From Entamoeba histolytica HM-1:IMSS (lineage: Eukaryota > Evosea > Mastigamoebida > Endamoebidae), in NCBI RefSeq assembly GCF_000208925.1, contig NW_001914883.1, positions 1-55,736 on the forward strand: a DNA stretch of 55,736 bases, read 5' to 3'. A program made the translations under genes and the position numbers. Below are positions 21,618-32,500 of this stretch, one piece after another; position 1 is the stretch's first letter; every line of letters starts with the position of its first letter. The notes under the pieces are model-generated. The model did not search any database. It saw nothing but the letters and a program-made list of their open reading frames with translations, and was not told the origin of the DNA.

Positions 21618-22395
21618 TTAAATTAATGTTTGTTGTTCTACTGAAACTTTCTTTGAAAAATACTGAGTGAATTTGATTTTGAAATATTGGGTTTTTGATA
21701 TATTATGTTTTTCTGCTCCATTTTTGATCTTTTTGTAATAATATAGACAACTTAAATAAATGCCTGAGAACAGAGTACATGAACAAATTGCATTTGATAA
21801 AAATGCAATAAAGAATGGAATATCATTAATATCTTCAACACAAACAGGACATTCAAATTTATTTTGTTTTGGACATCCACAAGAATTAAGCGAACTATCT
21901 TTAAAACAACAAGAATTCTGGAATATGAATGAAGTAAACAAAGAATAAATGAATATTAACAAACTTTATTTTCATTAAATATTTTTTCATCTGAGCTTAA
22001 TGTTTTTATCTTTTTTGGTTCTCGAAAAGCAGCAAAAGATGATAAGAATATTGCTACAAAAAATATACATCCTATTAAAAAAATTAATGCATAAATATAA
22101 CGAATTTTTTTAATAGGATATAAACAGAGAAGAATACTTACTACCACTAACATTATTACACTTCCAGTCATTGCTGATATAAAAAAAAATTCTCTGATTT
22201 TTAATAAAGATGAACCGTCCAAAAGATAATATTTGGGTTGAGTAACAAATGCAAAAATTGAGCTACCAATAACAAGTAATGAAGAAATCTGTTATTTAAT
22301 AACCTTTTAAAAATGATAAAGTAAAATTAACAAACAATAAAAACACCAACAGCAATAAAAAGATATATCATTAAATGAGGATATAAGTCTTTCAT
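21618..22395 (-). CDS. Tetraspanin, 227 aa, three exons
   Basis: Reading order on the minus strand: exon 1 22395-22336 (20 codons from ATG), exon 2 22288-21965, exon 3 21917-21618 including stop. Both introns are 47 bases, begin GTTTGT, end in CAG and fall between codons, so the frame is unbroken. The product has four membrane segments: one spanning the exon 1/2 join (LMIYLFIAVGVFI then ISSLLVIGSSIFAFV), FFFISAMTGSVIMLVVVSILL, IYALIFLIGCIFFVAIFLSSF and, after the large loop, PFFIAFLSNAICSC. The loop between segments 3 and 4 starts NSCC and holds several further Cys, as in tetraspanin large extracellular loops, though it is short (~53 residues). Tetraspanins organise membrane microdomains. It converges on UTP6 with a 34-base spacer. 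Confidence 0.78.
21918..21964 (-). other. Intron 2 of the tetraspanin gene (47 bases)
   Basis: On the minus strand it runs GTTTGT...TTCCAG, joining codons NENK to NSCC. Without removal, exon 2 meets a TAA two codons after the splice site, and exon 3 has no proper start. Confidence 0.8.
22289..22335 (-). other. Intron 1 of the tetraspanin gene (47 bases)
   Basis: On the minus strand it runs GTTTGTTAATTT...ATAACAG. It contains an in-frame stop, and its removal joins an ATG-led 20-codon exon to a downstream frame that otherwise lacks an ATG at its start. Confidence 0.8.
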
Positions 22396-22532
22396 ATAAG
22401 AAACTATGTAAATGAGAAATTTGAGATTTAGAAAAGAAAAAAATCTTTTCTGATGCTTCTATGAAATTCTATTTAAAATCATAAAAAGAAATATAAAATA
22501 AAAATATCATTGAAATATCAATTCAAAAAAAT

Positions 22533-25238
22533 TTAGAAAGCTGTTGGAACTTTCTTAAGTTCTTCAGGTGTCATTTCATTCAAACCTTTAACTTTCACAT
22601 ATTCTATAGCATTAACTGGACATACTGATGAACAAAGAGCACATCCAATACATTTCTCATCATCGACACGATATCTGTTTCCATCCTTAACAATAGCAGT
22701 AGTTGAGTTATCACGACAAGATAAAGCACATGAACCGCATCCAATACAATTATTTTTAATGTGAGCATTTACTCTCCATTTTTCTGGTCCTTCAAGGATC
22801 TTTCTTTCTCCAATATGTTTCAAAGCAATACCAGTAACTTCAGCCAATTTTGGAACTGGTTTATCTTGTTTATTATCAAGAGTCCAGAATGGTGTCTTTT
22901 CTCCATATGGCATAAAGCTTTCAACTCCTTGACTATTAAGATAACCTCTAAGGTCTGGTCTTGACCAGCAGTATAAAATGAATTTAGTTCCTGAAATAAT
23001 TTCATCAACAATATCATAACTCCATTTTTGGACTGAAGAACACATTTGAACTACTGAAGCACCTGTATAAATTAATTGCATAGCAGTTTCAGCAGATCTA
23101 ACTCCTCCAATTCCAAGAAGATGACCTCTAACATTTTCATTATGGCGTAATACTTGAGCAATTTGTCTAATAGCAATTGGTCTAACAAGATCACCAGAAA
23201 GTCCACCAGAAATAGTATTTCTTTCAACACCAACTTGTGGCCATGGATGACCAGAAAGTGTAATTTCAGAGATACCAAAGACAGTATTAATTGTTGAAAC
23301 TCCAGAAGCTCCTCCTCTCATAGCAGCTGCAGCAAGTTCTTCAATATTACCAACGTTTGGAGTAAGTTTTGGATAAACTGGAATATGAACTGATTCAACT
23401 ACATATCTTGTACATCTTTCAATAGCAGCTGGTGAAACACCAATTGCCATTGCCATAGCATTATGAGACTTAAATCCACCTTCACATCCACCTTCATTTC
23501 CATCATTACCATGACATTCATTTGGACATGAGAAATTCAATTCAAGAGCATCAGCACCAGCTTCTTCAGAAAGTTTAGCAAGAAGATGCCAATCATCTGC
23601 ATTATCCATACACATAATTGAAGCAATAACAACTTTATTAGGGAATTCAGCCTTTAATTTTTTAATTGATTCAAGCCAATAATGATGAGAATGTTCAGAA
23701 ATCATAACAATATTATTATATGAAGTAGACTCTTGTGAATCATAAACTTTAACAATTCTGATATGATTATTCTTTTGTATATCTTTTTCTAATGGATATG
23801 TTTTAGTAAGAGCAAATCCAAAACCAGCTTGGAAACATCTCTTTAAATGATCATATGTACCTGAAACTGGAGCAGATGAAATACCAAATGGATTTTCATA
23901 TTTAATTCCATCAACAGTAACTGAAATATCAACGTCATCAACTGGAGTATGGAATTTAGGAATCTTATTAACTCCAAATTCTTTAGCAATAGAAGCAACA
24001 ACAACTTCAGCATCATGAACAGCTTCAACAATTGAGAATGATCTTCTATAATCACCTCCAACATAAACTGCTCCAAGTCCATTTTCAGCTTTCATAACAA
24101 GTCCATTAGCATCTGGAGTTCCTTCAACAAATGAAGCATCTGGTCCAAAACCAAAAGCACAAATAACTATATCAGCTGGAATAAGTCTTTCAATTCCATT
24201 TGGATCATAAAGGTCTTTACAAATAACTCCTTTAGCATCAAGTCTTTGTGGAAGAACTTTTGGAATAATTTCAATATTTCTTTCAATAACTCCAATCATT
24301 GATTTTTTATGGCAAGTTGCAGTTTTAATATCTTCTCTCATTACTAATAAAACTTGAGAAGCTCCATGTTCTTGTGCAGCTTCACAACAATCAACAGCTA
24401 CATCACCAGATCCAAGAATAGCTACAGTCTTTCCTTTAACATCAATAGTATTATCAGACATACCATAAAGGAAATCACGAGCAAGTGGTGCATCACCAAA
24501 AGTATATGGTTTTTGTCTTCCACATCCAACAAAAACATAATCATATTGTTTTCTAAGACCAGCAATATCACTAGCACTAACTGATGAATTTAATTTAAAT
24601 TCAATATTTGGATATGATTTAATCATTTCAATTTCAAAATCTAATTCTTCTTTAGCAAGTCTTTGTTCTTGAATTTCTTTTCTTAAGATTCCTCCTAAAT
24701 AAGCATTTCTTTCAAAAACTACAATCTTCTTGAAATTACATCTTGCAAAGAATGAAGCTGCAGCAAGTCCTGCAGGTCCTGCTCCAATAATAGCAACACT
24801 CTTTTCAATAACTGGAACATTACCAATAGTTGGCATAATTCTATATTCTTTAAATCTTTGAAGAGAGAAAGCTTGAATTGCATTAATATCAATAGCACCA
24901 GCATGTGTTTTGGACAAGTTGCATCCAGCTTTACAACATTCTTCAGCACTACAAAGATGTCCACATGAAAGAGCAAGTGGATTAGCAGTAAGTGCAACAC
25001 GAGCAGCTTCATAGAAATTATGTTCTCCAGCAGCATGAACCATTCTTTTAGCATCTAATTGAGTTGGACAACATCTCATACAATTTGGTTCAGCACAATA
25101 TAAACATCTTCTAGCTTCATGTACAATTTCAGATTCACTATATTGTGGTTTGAAAGTTTTGTTATAATCAGTAATTTCTTTTCTTTGAGCACGAAGGCAA
25201 TCTCTGTTTTGAATGTCAACAAGTTCAATATCACACAT
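22533..25238 (-). CDS. Dihydropyrimidine dehydrogenase (NADP+), full-length fused form
   Basis: Reduces uracil and thymine to dihydro forms with NADPH, the first step of pyrimidine breakdown; related enzymes act in the cytosol. All domains are present in order in 901 residues: N-terminal iron-sulfur domain (RCLYCAEPNCMRCCPTQ at 44-60 and SCGHLCSAEECCKAGCNLS at 91-109), FAD domain (IIGAGPAGLAA from 150), NADPH site (ILGSGDVAVDCCEAA near 275-290), FMN barrel with LNFSCPNE and the putative catalytic Cys in GGCEGG near 583, and two ferredoxin-type clusters at the C-terminus (CIGCGSCALSC and CIGCALCSSVCPV). It is the eukaryotic-type fusion of the halves that are separate (PreT/PreA) in bacteria. 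Codon use is richer in C-ending and GC-containing codons than its neighbours, consistent with high expression or a different history. Confidence 0.95.
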   Translation of the reverse strand: MCDIELVDIQNRDCLRAQRKEITDYNKTFKPQYSESEIVHEARRCLYCAEPNCMRCCPTQLDAKRMVHAAGEHNFYEAARVALTANPLALSCGHLCSAEECCKAGCNLSKTHAGAIDINAIQAFSLQRFKEYRIMPTIGNVPVIEKSVAIIGAGPAGLAAASFFARCNFKKIVVFERNAYLGGILRKEIQEQRLAKEELDFEIEMIKSYPNIEFKLNSSVSASDIAGLRKQYDYVFVGCGRQKPYTFGDAPLARDFLYGMSDNTIDVKGKTVAILGSGDVAVDCCEAAQEHGASQVLLVMREDIKTATCHKKSMIGVIERNIEIIPKVLPQRLDAKGVICKDLYDPNGIERLIPADIVICAFGFGPDASFVEGTPDANGLVMKAENGLGAVYVGGDYRRSFSIVEAVHDAEVVVASIAKEFGVNKIPKFHTPVDDVDISVTVDGIKYENPFGISSAPVSGTYDHLKRCFQAGFGFALTKTYPLEKDIQKNNHIRIVKVYDSQESTSYNNIVMISEHSHHYWLESIKKLKAEFPNKVVIASIMCMDNADDWHLLAKLSEEAGADALELNFSCPNECHGNDGNEGGCEGGFKSHNAMAMAIGVSPAAIERCTRYVVESVHIPVYPKLTPNVGNIEELAAAAMRGGASGVSTINTVFGISEITLSGHPWPQVGVERNTISGGLSGDLVRPIAIRQIAQVLRHNENVRGHLLGIGGVRSAETAMQLIYTGASVVQMCSSVQKWSYDIVDEIISGTKFILYCWSRPDLRGYLNSQGVESFMPYGEKTPFWTLDNKQDKPVPKLAEVTGIALKHIGERKILEGPEKWRVNAHIKNNCIGCGSCALSCRDNSTTAIVKDGNRYRVDDEKCIGCALCSSVCPVNAIEYVKVKGLNEMTPEELKKVPTAF

Positions 25239-25665
25239 AGCAAGAATTAATACCTTTCTTATTCCAAGATTGTCTTTTTATAATGTTTGTCATTTTTCTT
25301 CCAGAACATTTCAGATTGATTATCGAATTCTTTCTTCTTGATGGAATCTCTCCATTGCTTCTTCTCTTCTTTATTTTGAGCAGTCCACTTCTTCACTTCC
25401 AATTCTTCCTTCTTCTACCTAAAAGAGAATCCTTCGACATAGAAAACTCGATTTTCTTTTTAGTTTTTAATTTATTTTGGATGAATGAAACAAAATTAAA
25501 AAAAAAAAAACATTAACAATTGTGTTTTTAATTTATCATCTAATAAATTTTTCTGTGAAAAGTTCTTCATTAAAACGGGTTTAAACTATTCTTATGAAAA
25601 ATAAATAAAATAAAATAAAAATGAATTAAAGTTTTATTTTTTTTTTCTTTAATAATAGTTAATTA
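25239..25665. other. Divergent intergenic region between DPD and Ku70
   Basis: Probably carries both promoters. The T-rich plus frame at 25283-25516 is the mirror of a K/E-rich minus-strand stretch: about 50 codons ending at 25259 read as a Lys/Trp-rich peptide but have no suitable ATG, and a separate 15-codon ATG frame precedes it. This could be a tiny broken or spliced gene; I could not build a clean model. Confidence 0.35.
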
Positions 25666-27396
25666 ATGGAAAACGAAGATTATTTTGAAGACATAGAATG
25701 TGGTCAAGACAGAAATTTTCAGAATGAAAATAATGATGCGCTTCCTGAGAAGAAACCTTTCATAAAACCTAAAGAAGGAATTGTCTTTATTGTCGATTGT
25801 CATTCATATGATGATCAACCATTTGATAGAGAAATAACTGAAGCTATGATTCGAATGATGAAACAAACACCAATTTTTTATCCAAAAGATAGATTTGGAT
25901 TGATATTTTATGGAAGTCAAAACAGTACAAAGTCACTTGCTGAAGGTATTCAAAATGTTCACATTTTGCAAAATGCAACAATTAAACTGTTAGAAGAATA
26001 TCGTACATTTTTTGATAATATCAAACCATCCAAAAAATTAATTCCATTAATTAATGCATTTCAAGCCACTCATAAAATATTTCAAGCTGCTAATATTATT
26101 AACCAACCAAGAATAGTATTTGTTGTTCCTCCTCAATTCTTTACTCATCACCAAATTACACCAGAAATAAATGCATATATAATAAATAATCCACCAGAAC
26201 CTATATTTTTTTCAAGTAAATACCAAATTCCACAATTTCCTTTTAAATGCTTCCCATTGAATCGTCTTGAAAGAGTTTGTATTTCGTTTCATAAAAGTTT
26301 TGGATATTATTATGACTTTATTCCATACGAAGGATGTAGAATAAAGGTTATAGTTAATAACATTTCTACATCTATATCCGCTTCAACTCTTGGTAACGTA
26401 CTTGTTGAAAAAGAAGGATGGAGGGTAGTAATTGGTAAAATAAGAAAAGAAGAAATGCCAGATGGTGAAAAAAGAGAATTAACTGCTCATAATGAAGGAG
26501 ATGTTTGGGATTATTCATTTGGGTCTGAAAAAATTACTTTTACTGAAGAAGAGTATCAAAAATTACATACTATTGAAGAAAAGTATAGAAATAGTATTGT
26601 CGTTAAAGGTAAAATATCACAAGATTTCCTTCAATCTACAACAAGTTCTGCTTCATTTATTCGTCCTACTGAAGATAATGGATGGTATGACGCTCTTTAT
26701 CAAACATTATTAAAAGAGAAACAAGCATTACGTTGTGATTTCTTTAGTAGATCTCAAGTGAAAGATGTTGCTATTGTTCCAGTTAAATCTACTTCAGAAT
26801 TTATACCAAGTGGGTTATATATGATTTATTTACCATATATTGATGATGTTTTAACTCCACTTCTTTCTGAACCAGAATTTAATATCCATTCAACTCTTTG
26901 TAATGTTTCTCAAAATCAATCTATGAAAAGTTTGATTAGTAAATGTACAACAAGTAATATTGATTTTATGGCATTAAAAAATCCTGTTATGGAAGAAAGA
27001 ATAAATGCTATCATTGAGGCAATGAAAATTGATCTTCAACAAGAAAGTACTGTAGAAAACAATGAAGTTCCTATTGATGATATTCAAAATGTAAAAGACC
27101 ATTTTATACTTCCAACAAAAAGAATTCGTCCTACAAAACCAAAGGAACAACTTAAAATTGATGATGATATGATGTTGGATATATATCGTGGTATTTGTTC
27201 AGGAAAAGGAAATACCTACAACGCTAGTTTACTAAAAAAATTTCTGATTCAATCAAATGTTTCAGTAACCTCTCGTGATAAAAAAAGTGATTTAGTAGAA
27301 AAGGCAAATAAATTAGTCAAAGGCATTCAACAACAATTAGGCGAGAAAGAAGAAAATGATAACAACTCAATTGTTCAAGAAAAAAAAGATATTTAA
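25666..27396 (+). CDS. Ku70-like DNA end-binding protein
   Basis: Ku70 pairs with Ku80 to form a ring on broken DNA ends and starts non-homologous end joining in the nucleus. The 576-residue protein shows the family order: an acidic N-terminus, a von Willebrand A-like domain (EGIVFIVDCHSYD near 38-50, KDRFGLIFYGSQN near 75-87), the beta-barrel core with PSGLYMIYLPYIDDVLTPL (Ku70 core landmark), the helical arm with FMALKNPVMEERINAIIEAMK, and a C-terminal SAP motif (YNASLLKKFLIQSNV...KKSDLVEKANKLV near 520-555). The SAP domain separates Ku70 from Ku80. The ATG follows an AT-rich leader. No intron is needed. Gene order with DPD is divergent and probably coincidental. Confidence 0.85.
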   Translation: MENEDYFEDIECGQDRNFQNENNDALPEKKPFIKPKEGIVFIVDCHSYDDQPFDREITEAMIRMMKQTPIFYPKDRFGLIFYGSQNSTKSLAEGIQNVHILQNATIKLLEEYRTFFDNIKPSKKLIPLINAFQATHKIFQAANIINQPRIVFVVPPQFFTHHQITPEINAYIINNPPEPIFFSSKYQIPQFPFKCFPLNRLERVCISFHKSFGYYYDFIPYEGCRIKVIVNNISTSISASTLGNVLVEKEGWRVVIGKIRKEEMPDGEKRELTAHNEGDVWDYSFGSEKITFTEEEYQKLHTIEEKYRNSIVVKGKISQDFLQSTTSSASFIRPTEDNGWYDALYQTLLKEKQALRCDFFSRSQVKDVAIVPVKSTSEFIPSGLYMIYLPYIDDVLTPLLSEPEFNIHSTLCNVSQNQSMKSLISKCTTSNIDFMALKNPVMEERINAIIEAMKIDLQQESTVENNEVPIDDIQNVKDHFILPTKRIRPTKPKEQLKIDDDMMLDIYRGICSGKGNTYNASLLKKFLIQSNVSVTSRDKKSDLVEKANKLVKGIQQQLGEKEENDNNSIVQEKKDI

Positions 27397-28868
27397 TCCA
27401 ATTTTATTCATTTAAATATAATATACTCAGTTAATTTTTTCATTCAAAAATAACTAATAGAACATCTTTATTTTTTTATAGTTTAATGGAATTTCTTCTT
27501 CTTCAAAGTTATTTTCAACTATCTATCTTGAACTTTCTGAGTTAATGTTTGCATAACCAATTTTCATGGTAATGTCAGTGTTTATATTTTTAAGTTTATT
27601 ATATTTTTGTTTATCTAAAACCCCATAATTGAACATCCTTTGGTTTAAAAAGATACACAGTACAATTACAGAAATTTAATTCATCTTCTTTTGACAGCAA
27701 ATACCATCAAAATCTTTAATATGATCTTTTTTTCTATGTGATCTATGACTTTTTTCTGTAGCACAACGGATGATAATACAATCTATAATTACTTGGAGTT
27801 AGTAACTTATAAACAAACTAATAATAATACACAACGTACCACAACAAGGACTAGGATGTGTTGTTATGTAAACATTTATTACCTTCATAGAAAATGGTGT
27901 TTTAAGCACATTAACGTTCATAAGGCAACACTCTATTATTTTGTTGTTGTTTTGACTCAATCTGAATATTCTAAGAGTCTTCATAAGAACTTTCTATCTA
28001 TCTCTCTTTTTGAATTAATTTCATAAATTAGGAATTTATTTATTCATCTAAGGAAAAGGCGACTGATATATGCATATTCAGAGTGTGAAAAAAAATATTA
28101 ACAGATTAAATAGTATTATCCAAAAACAAAAATATATTTTAGTATGCAAGAAATAGAATTTACTAACGACAAAATTAAAGTTACAGCATTAAAGTACAAG
28201 AATTTTAACAGAAGTTTATAACAACTAAGAAGAAAATAAATGTCAAATGAGTTGATTGTGATTATACCATCATTATCTCATACCATTTATTGCCAAACAA
28301 AAAGGTATCTGAATAAAACTAAAAAATAGATAACCAACTAGTTAACACCATCACTGTAAACAAAATCTTCGAGGCTAAAATCATTTAAAAAAAGGTGTCG
28401 AAAAAAAAAGGAGTAAGGAAAGACAAAAAATACCTAAGCAACTGATCAAATAGAAAATAAAAATAATTTTAATGATAAGTAACTAATTAACAAGCATACA
28501 TTAGAAGAGAATCAATAATGAAGACATTATTAGAACAATAGAAGATATTCAATTCTGGTATAGAATTAATCATAAATAAGAGAAGATGATGAAATAATAG
28601 TATCAAGCAAATAATAGATTTAAGAACAAGACACAAAAAAAAACTTAAAACAATCTTCAGCAAAGTATAGTTGTGGGGTATAAATAATGATAAATGATTA
28701 ATCCAAACAATAACATTTCTTAGCAACAAAATTGGAGAAGCACAATAATATTATAGACACTAAAAACAATGACAAAATGAGATCCTCTTAAAAGAGGGAG
28801 GTGATACGTTTTGCTATATAAGATAGAAAAAAATCATTCAATCAGTTGTGTCAAAACGAAAAAAGAAA
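27397..28868. other. Gene-free region
   Basis: About 1.5 kb. A 93-codon plus frame (27745-28026) and an 80-codon minus frame (28487-28729) exist but have biased, cysteine- or leucine-rich compositions, no recognisable domain and no supporting splice signals. I see no RNA gene. Confidence 0.4.
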
Positions 28869-28878
28869 GTATTTAAAA
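28869..28878 (+). promoter_or_regulatory. TATA-type element of the secreted-protein gene
   Basis: GTATTTAAAA, a nearly exact match to the Entamoeba TATA consensus (GTATTTAAA followed by G or C), 50 bases before the ATG at 28919. AAAGAACAAG just downstream resembles the GAAC element and AACATTCAAAA resembles the initiator (AAAAATTCA). Confidence 0.65.
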
Positions 28879-28918
28879 CCCAAAGAACAAGAAGAGAAAC
28901 ATTCAAAATAAGAAGAAA

Positions 28919-29512
28919 ATGTATGTATTATTTGTAATTTTAATCGCAAAAAGTTTAGCTGGAGAAATTGTTTATGCTAATAAGGAACGTGGATGGGAAT
29001 TAAACGATTCTGCATTAATTGATTATTATGATTATGAAATTAATGGAACATATTGGCTTGGAGGAGAGGTACAACGTTTTGATACTCTTAAATTTAATGG
29101 ATATGCTAACACAGTAGAGTTAGACCAATTGTGTTGGACTGTATTTTGGACATCAGAAGACTCTAGGTTGAAATTTAAAGTGAGAATGTACCCACATGAA
29201 TTTAGGGATGATGAGTCACCAGATACAGGACTTGTTGTTAATGGTGTAACTAATAACACAGAGACATGTGTTAATATTAGAAATAACGCCTTTGACCCAC
29301 GATGTGGTTCTGTTATTAAATATGTTTCTATTCAAATCTATCAAACATTATCCAATGATAAGTCATTTGTTTATTTCAATGACATCAAATTCAGTAGAAA
29401 AAGATTAGAGATAGACTCTAATTCAACTGATGATTCTAGTAGTCAAGTGGTTGATGGTTCTATTTCCATCTATATTGCTGTCTTTTGTCTCTTAATGTTT
29501 GTTTTAATTTAA
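28919..29512 (+). CDS. Small secreted or GPI-anchored surface protein, 197 aa
   Basis: Starts with a short signal peptide (hydrophobic residues 2-14, likely cleavage after SLAG). The mature part has two or three Cys pairs (C72, C117, C128 region), several N-x-S/T sites (INGT, NNTET, DSNST) and mainly beta-type sequence, including WELNDSALIDYYDYEING and SFVYFNDIKFSRK, reminiscent of a small lectin-like or jelly-roll fold. The end is Ser/Asp-rich (STDDSSSQVVDGS) followed by a hydrophobic tail to the very last residue (ISIYIAVFCLLMFVLI), as in a GPI-attachment signal. No family recognised. The strong promoter-like motif suggests good expression. The next gene converges with a 35-base spacer. Confidence 0.7.
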   Translation: MYVLFVILIAKSLAGEIVYANKERGWELNDSALIDYYDYEINGTYWLGGEVQRFDTLKFNGYANTVELDQLCWTVFWTSEDSRLKFKVRMYPHEFRDDESPDTGLVVNGVTNNTETCVNIRNNAFDPRCGSVIKYVSIQIYQTLSNDKSFVYFNDIKFSRKRLEIDSNSTDDSSSQVVDGSISIYIAVFCLLMFVLI

Positions 29513-29547
29513 ATCTAAACATAATTGACTTTTAATTAAGAAAATAT

Positions 29548-32500
29548 TTAATTAAATTCTGCCAATTTGTTAGCAAGAAGAATAATGTCTCTAAAAGTTT
29601 TAGTGACAAGATTAATAAAATCATCTAATTCACTGTGTTGAGAAGTATAACTCAAAACTGCATACATAAGGTCAATGAAACAATTTTTTAATCTAAATGC
29701 ACAAAACCAACGATCCCAAGATATGTCAGAAGTATGGTATAAGTGTTTAGAAAATGGTGGGGTTAGAGTAGATAAGATTAAATCTAAACAGTCTTCAATA
29801 CTTTTAATTGTTTCTTGAGTGTCTCCACGTTCAAATGTTGTTGCAACGTTATAAATATTATTGACAAGTTTTTTATCAACATTAGATACTAATTTGATTT
29901 CAATAACATCTACACCTTCAAAAGATAGTGAGAAACCAGTTTTTTCACCATCAAGAAGTGGTACTAATCTTTCAATACTTCTATTCATTAGTTTAGCAAT
30001 TCCCGAATAGATTTTATAAGGATTTTCAATATTAACTTCAAAATTAGATGAATGAGAAACATCAACTAATTTCCATAATATAAAGAAGTCACCAGAAATT
30101 AAATTACCATATTTAACAAGTAAAGGATTTTTACAATTTTTAATAATAGTTTGAAGTAAACAATTTTCTGTTGAATAAGCAATTTTAAGTTGTTGTCTTT
30201 TAAGTGCATTTTTAGGAATAATAGAATTAAACTCTGGAGTTGTTTTTTCACAATATTTTGCTAAACTTTTCACTAATAATAAAATTGAATCATTATTTTC
30301 TGATATTGATACAACCACATTATACATTTTTTCTACTATAATACATAATTCATTAGTAGTTATTTTTGTGTTTAAATATTTCATTGAAATATCTTCAATA
30401 ATAGTATCATCTTTAACTTTAGCGTGTAAATGAAGAAGTTGTATAACAATTAATTGTAAGATTTTATTTTCTTCCGGACTTACATCTATGTCTTGTAATG
30501 AATTGAATAAAATACCAATACAATTAAGTATTTCTCCACTGAAAAAGTCACTACTATGATTTTTATAATAAGTAACAACAACATTTTCAAATTCTTTTAA
30601 TAATAAAGGAATTTTTTGATTAATTTTAGTTGGTTCTTGAAGAGTAATAGAGTCAATAACAATATTGTCATTAAGATAAAAAGTTTCAAATACATTTTTC
30701 CATAATAAATCAGCATAAACAGTTTCAACAAATTTTTCAAGAAGAGTATATAATGTAACAATTTTACTATATACTTCTTGAATTGGCATAATTTCATAAT
30801 AATCAATAAAAGCTCTAATAACAACATAACTTCTAATAAACATTTGGTCTTTTGGTTTTCCTAATTGAAGAATAACATTTTTTAAATGTTTTAACATTCT
30901 TTGGTCATAACTTACACTACAAGTTACAATACCTTCACTTTCAAGAATTATATCATCATCTGTTTTAAATGTTTGAATAAAAGTATGAATTTTTTGTAAT
31001 TCTTCAGTAGAAAGTATTGTTACAATATTATTATCATTATCAGACTCCATTTTTTTAAGTGCATGACATTTAAATGATTTATGAGTAAGTTCAGCAGCTA
31101 ATTGTATTTGTTGAAATCCAAGACAAATTGAATTTTTAATAATATTTTTATATTGTTGGAAGATAGTATTTCTATTAAATTGTTGGAAATTAGTAATATT
31201 AATATTTTTTATTTCTTGAGTTAATAATGATTGGAATGATTGATAACTTCCATTTGTCAAAAAATTATGGACTAAAACCATTATTTCAGAAATAAATCCT
31301 TCTCTAAAGAAAGACCTTGTTTTTTCATTACCAACATTTGAATAAATCCCACCAAATAATCTAAGTAATTCTGATAAACTTTGTGTTTCTTTCCATGATT
31401 TAGTAATAGATAATACTTTTCTACAATTATCTGGAAAAGAATAATTAAATATTATTGTTCCATATACTTTTTGATGAATATCAGAAATAAGACTTTTTAA
31501 TATTTCTGATGTATTTAATGGTTGGGATTGAATTTGTTTTATTTTATTTTCTAATGTTGAAGAACATAGATTTAATCCATATAATGGATTAATAAAATCA
31601 GCATATTTAATAATTATACTTTTTATTGATTTTGTCATTTCAAATGCTTGTTCAAGATATTTTAACGATTCATTAATATATTTTTTATTCTTTATAAATT
31701 CAATACAAGTAATCATCATCATTTCTCCTAATTGAAGATATTCAAGACAATAATGAATTGATAATAAAATTTGTTCAAATAATTCATTGATTCTTTGTTT
31801 ATTTTGAATAAAAGAGTTTTCTGTACTAATTAATGTTAATAATTCTTCATATATTTTCAATGGATAAATTGCTCCTTTAAATTCATCATCATTAAAAATC
31901 ATATCATCTCCAAGAATTAATGGAAAAACTTCTTTTAATACTTTAATTAATTGAATTCTATCACCTGATGAAAATGTTTGTGTTAATAATTGAGTTGAAC
32001 GATATGAAACTATAAATGAATAAATAATAAAACATTTTCTAAGACTTTGTTGAATTGCTATAATCATTTCATTTGTAATTAAAGTCTCCATATTTTTAAA
32101 TTCTTTTTCAGACTTCATAACTATTTCTTTAAATTCAATAGCTGCACTTTCTAATAATACATTTGATGTTACCATTTTAAATACTTCAATACAATTAAAT
32201 AAAATAGTAATAATATCATGAATTTCAATTGAAGCACTATAATATCTTGTTCCAAATTCAGGAGAAAATGAATGAATATCTTGAGACTGTTGTAATACAT
32301 ATAATTCATTTAATAACATTATTAATTTTGGTTCATAATAACGATATCTTTGAAATGGTTTTAATAAAGCTGTAAGTAAAATAGAATTGAATTTTCCATT
32401 TATATTTTCTTCAATAAGAGATTTTAAAATTTTAGAGAATGGACATTCATTAATCATTGATATTGATAACTTTTGGAATAAAGGTTGATATGTTTTAAAG

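Noticed and set aside
21956..22222. 88-residue membrane protein as a separate gene
   Set aside because: The frame starts at TTG, not ATG, and joins cleanly to exons on both sides as a tetraspanin.
25283..25516. 77-codon plus frame upstream of Ku70
   Set aside because: T-rich composition and position in a divergent promoter region; ends in a Lys run from an A tract. The minus strand here might hold a tiny broken gene but no clean model could be built.
27745..28026. 93-codon plus frame after Ku70
   Set aside because: No recognisable domain, odd composition and no promoter motif; may be chance.
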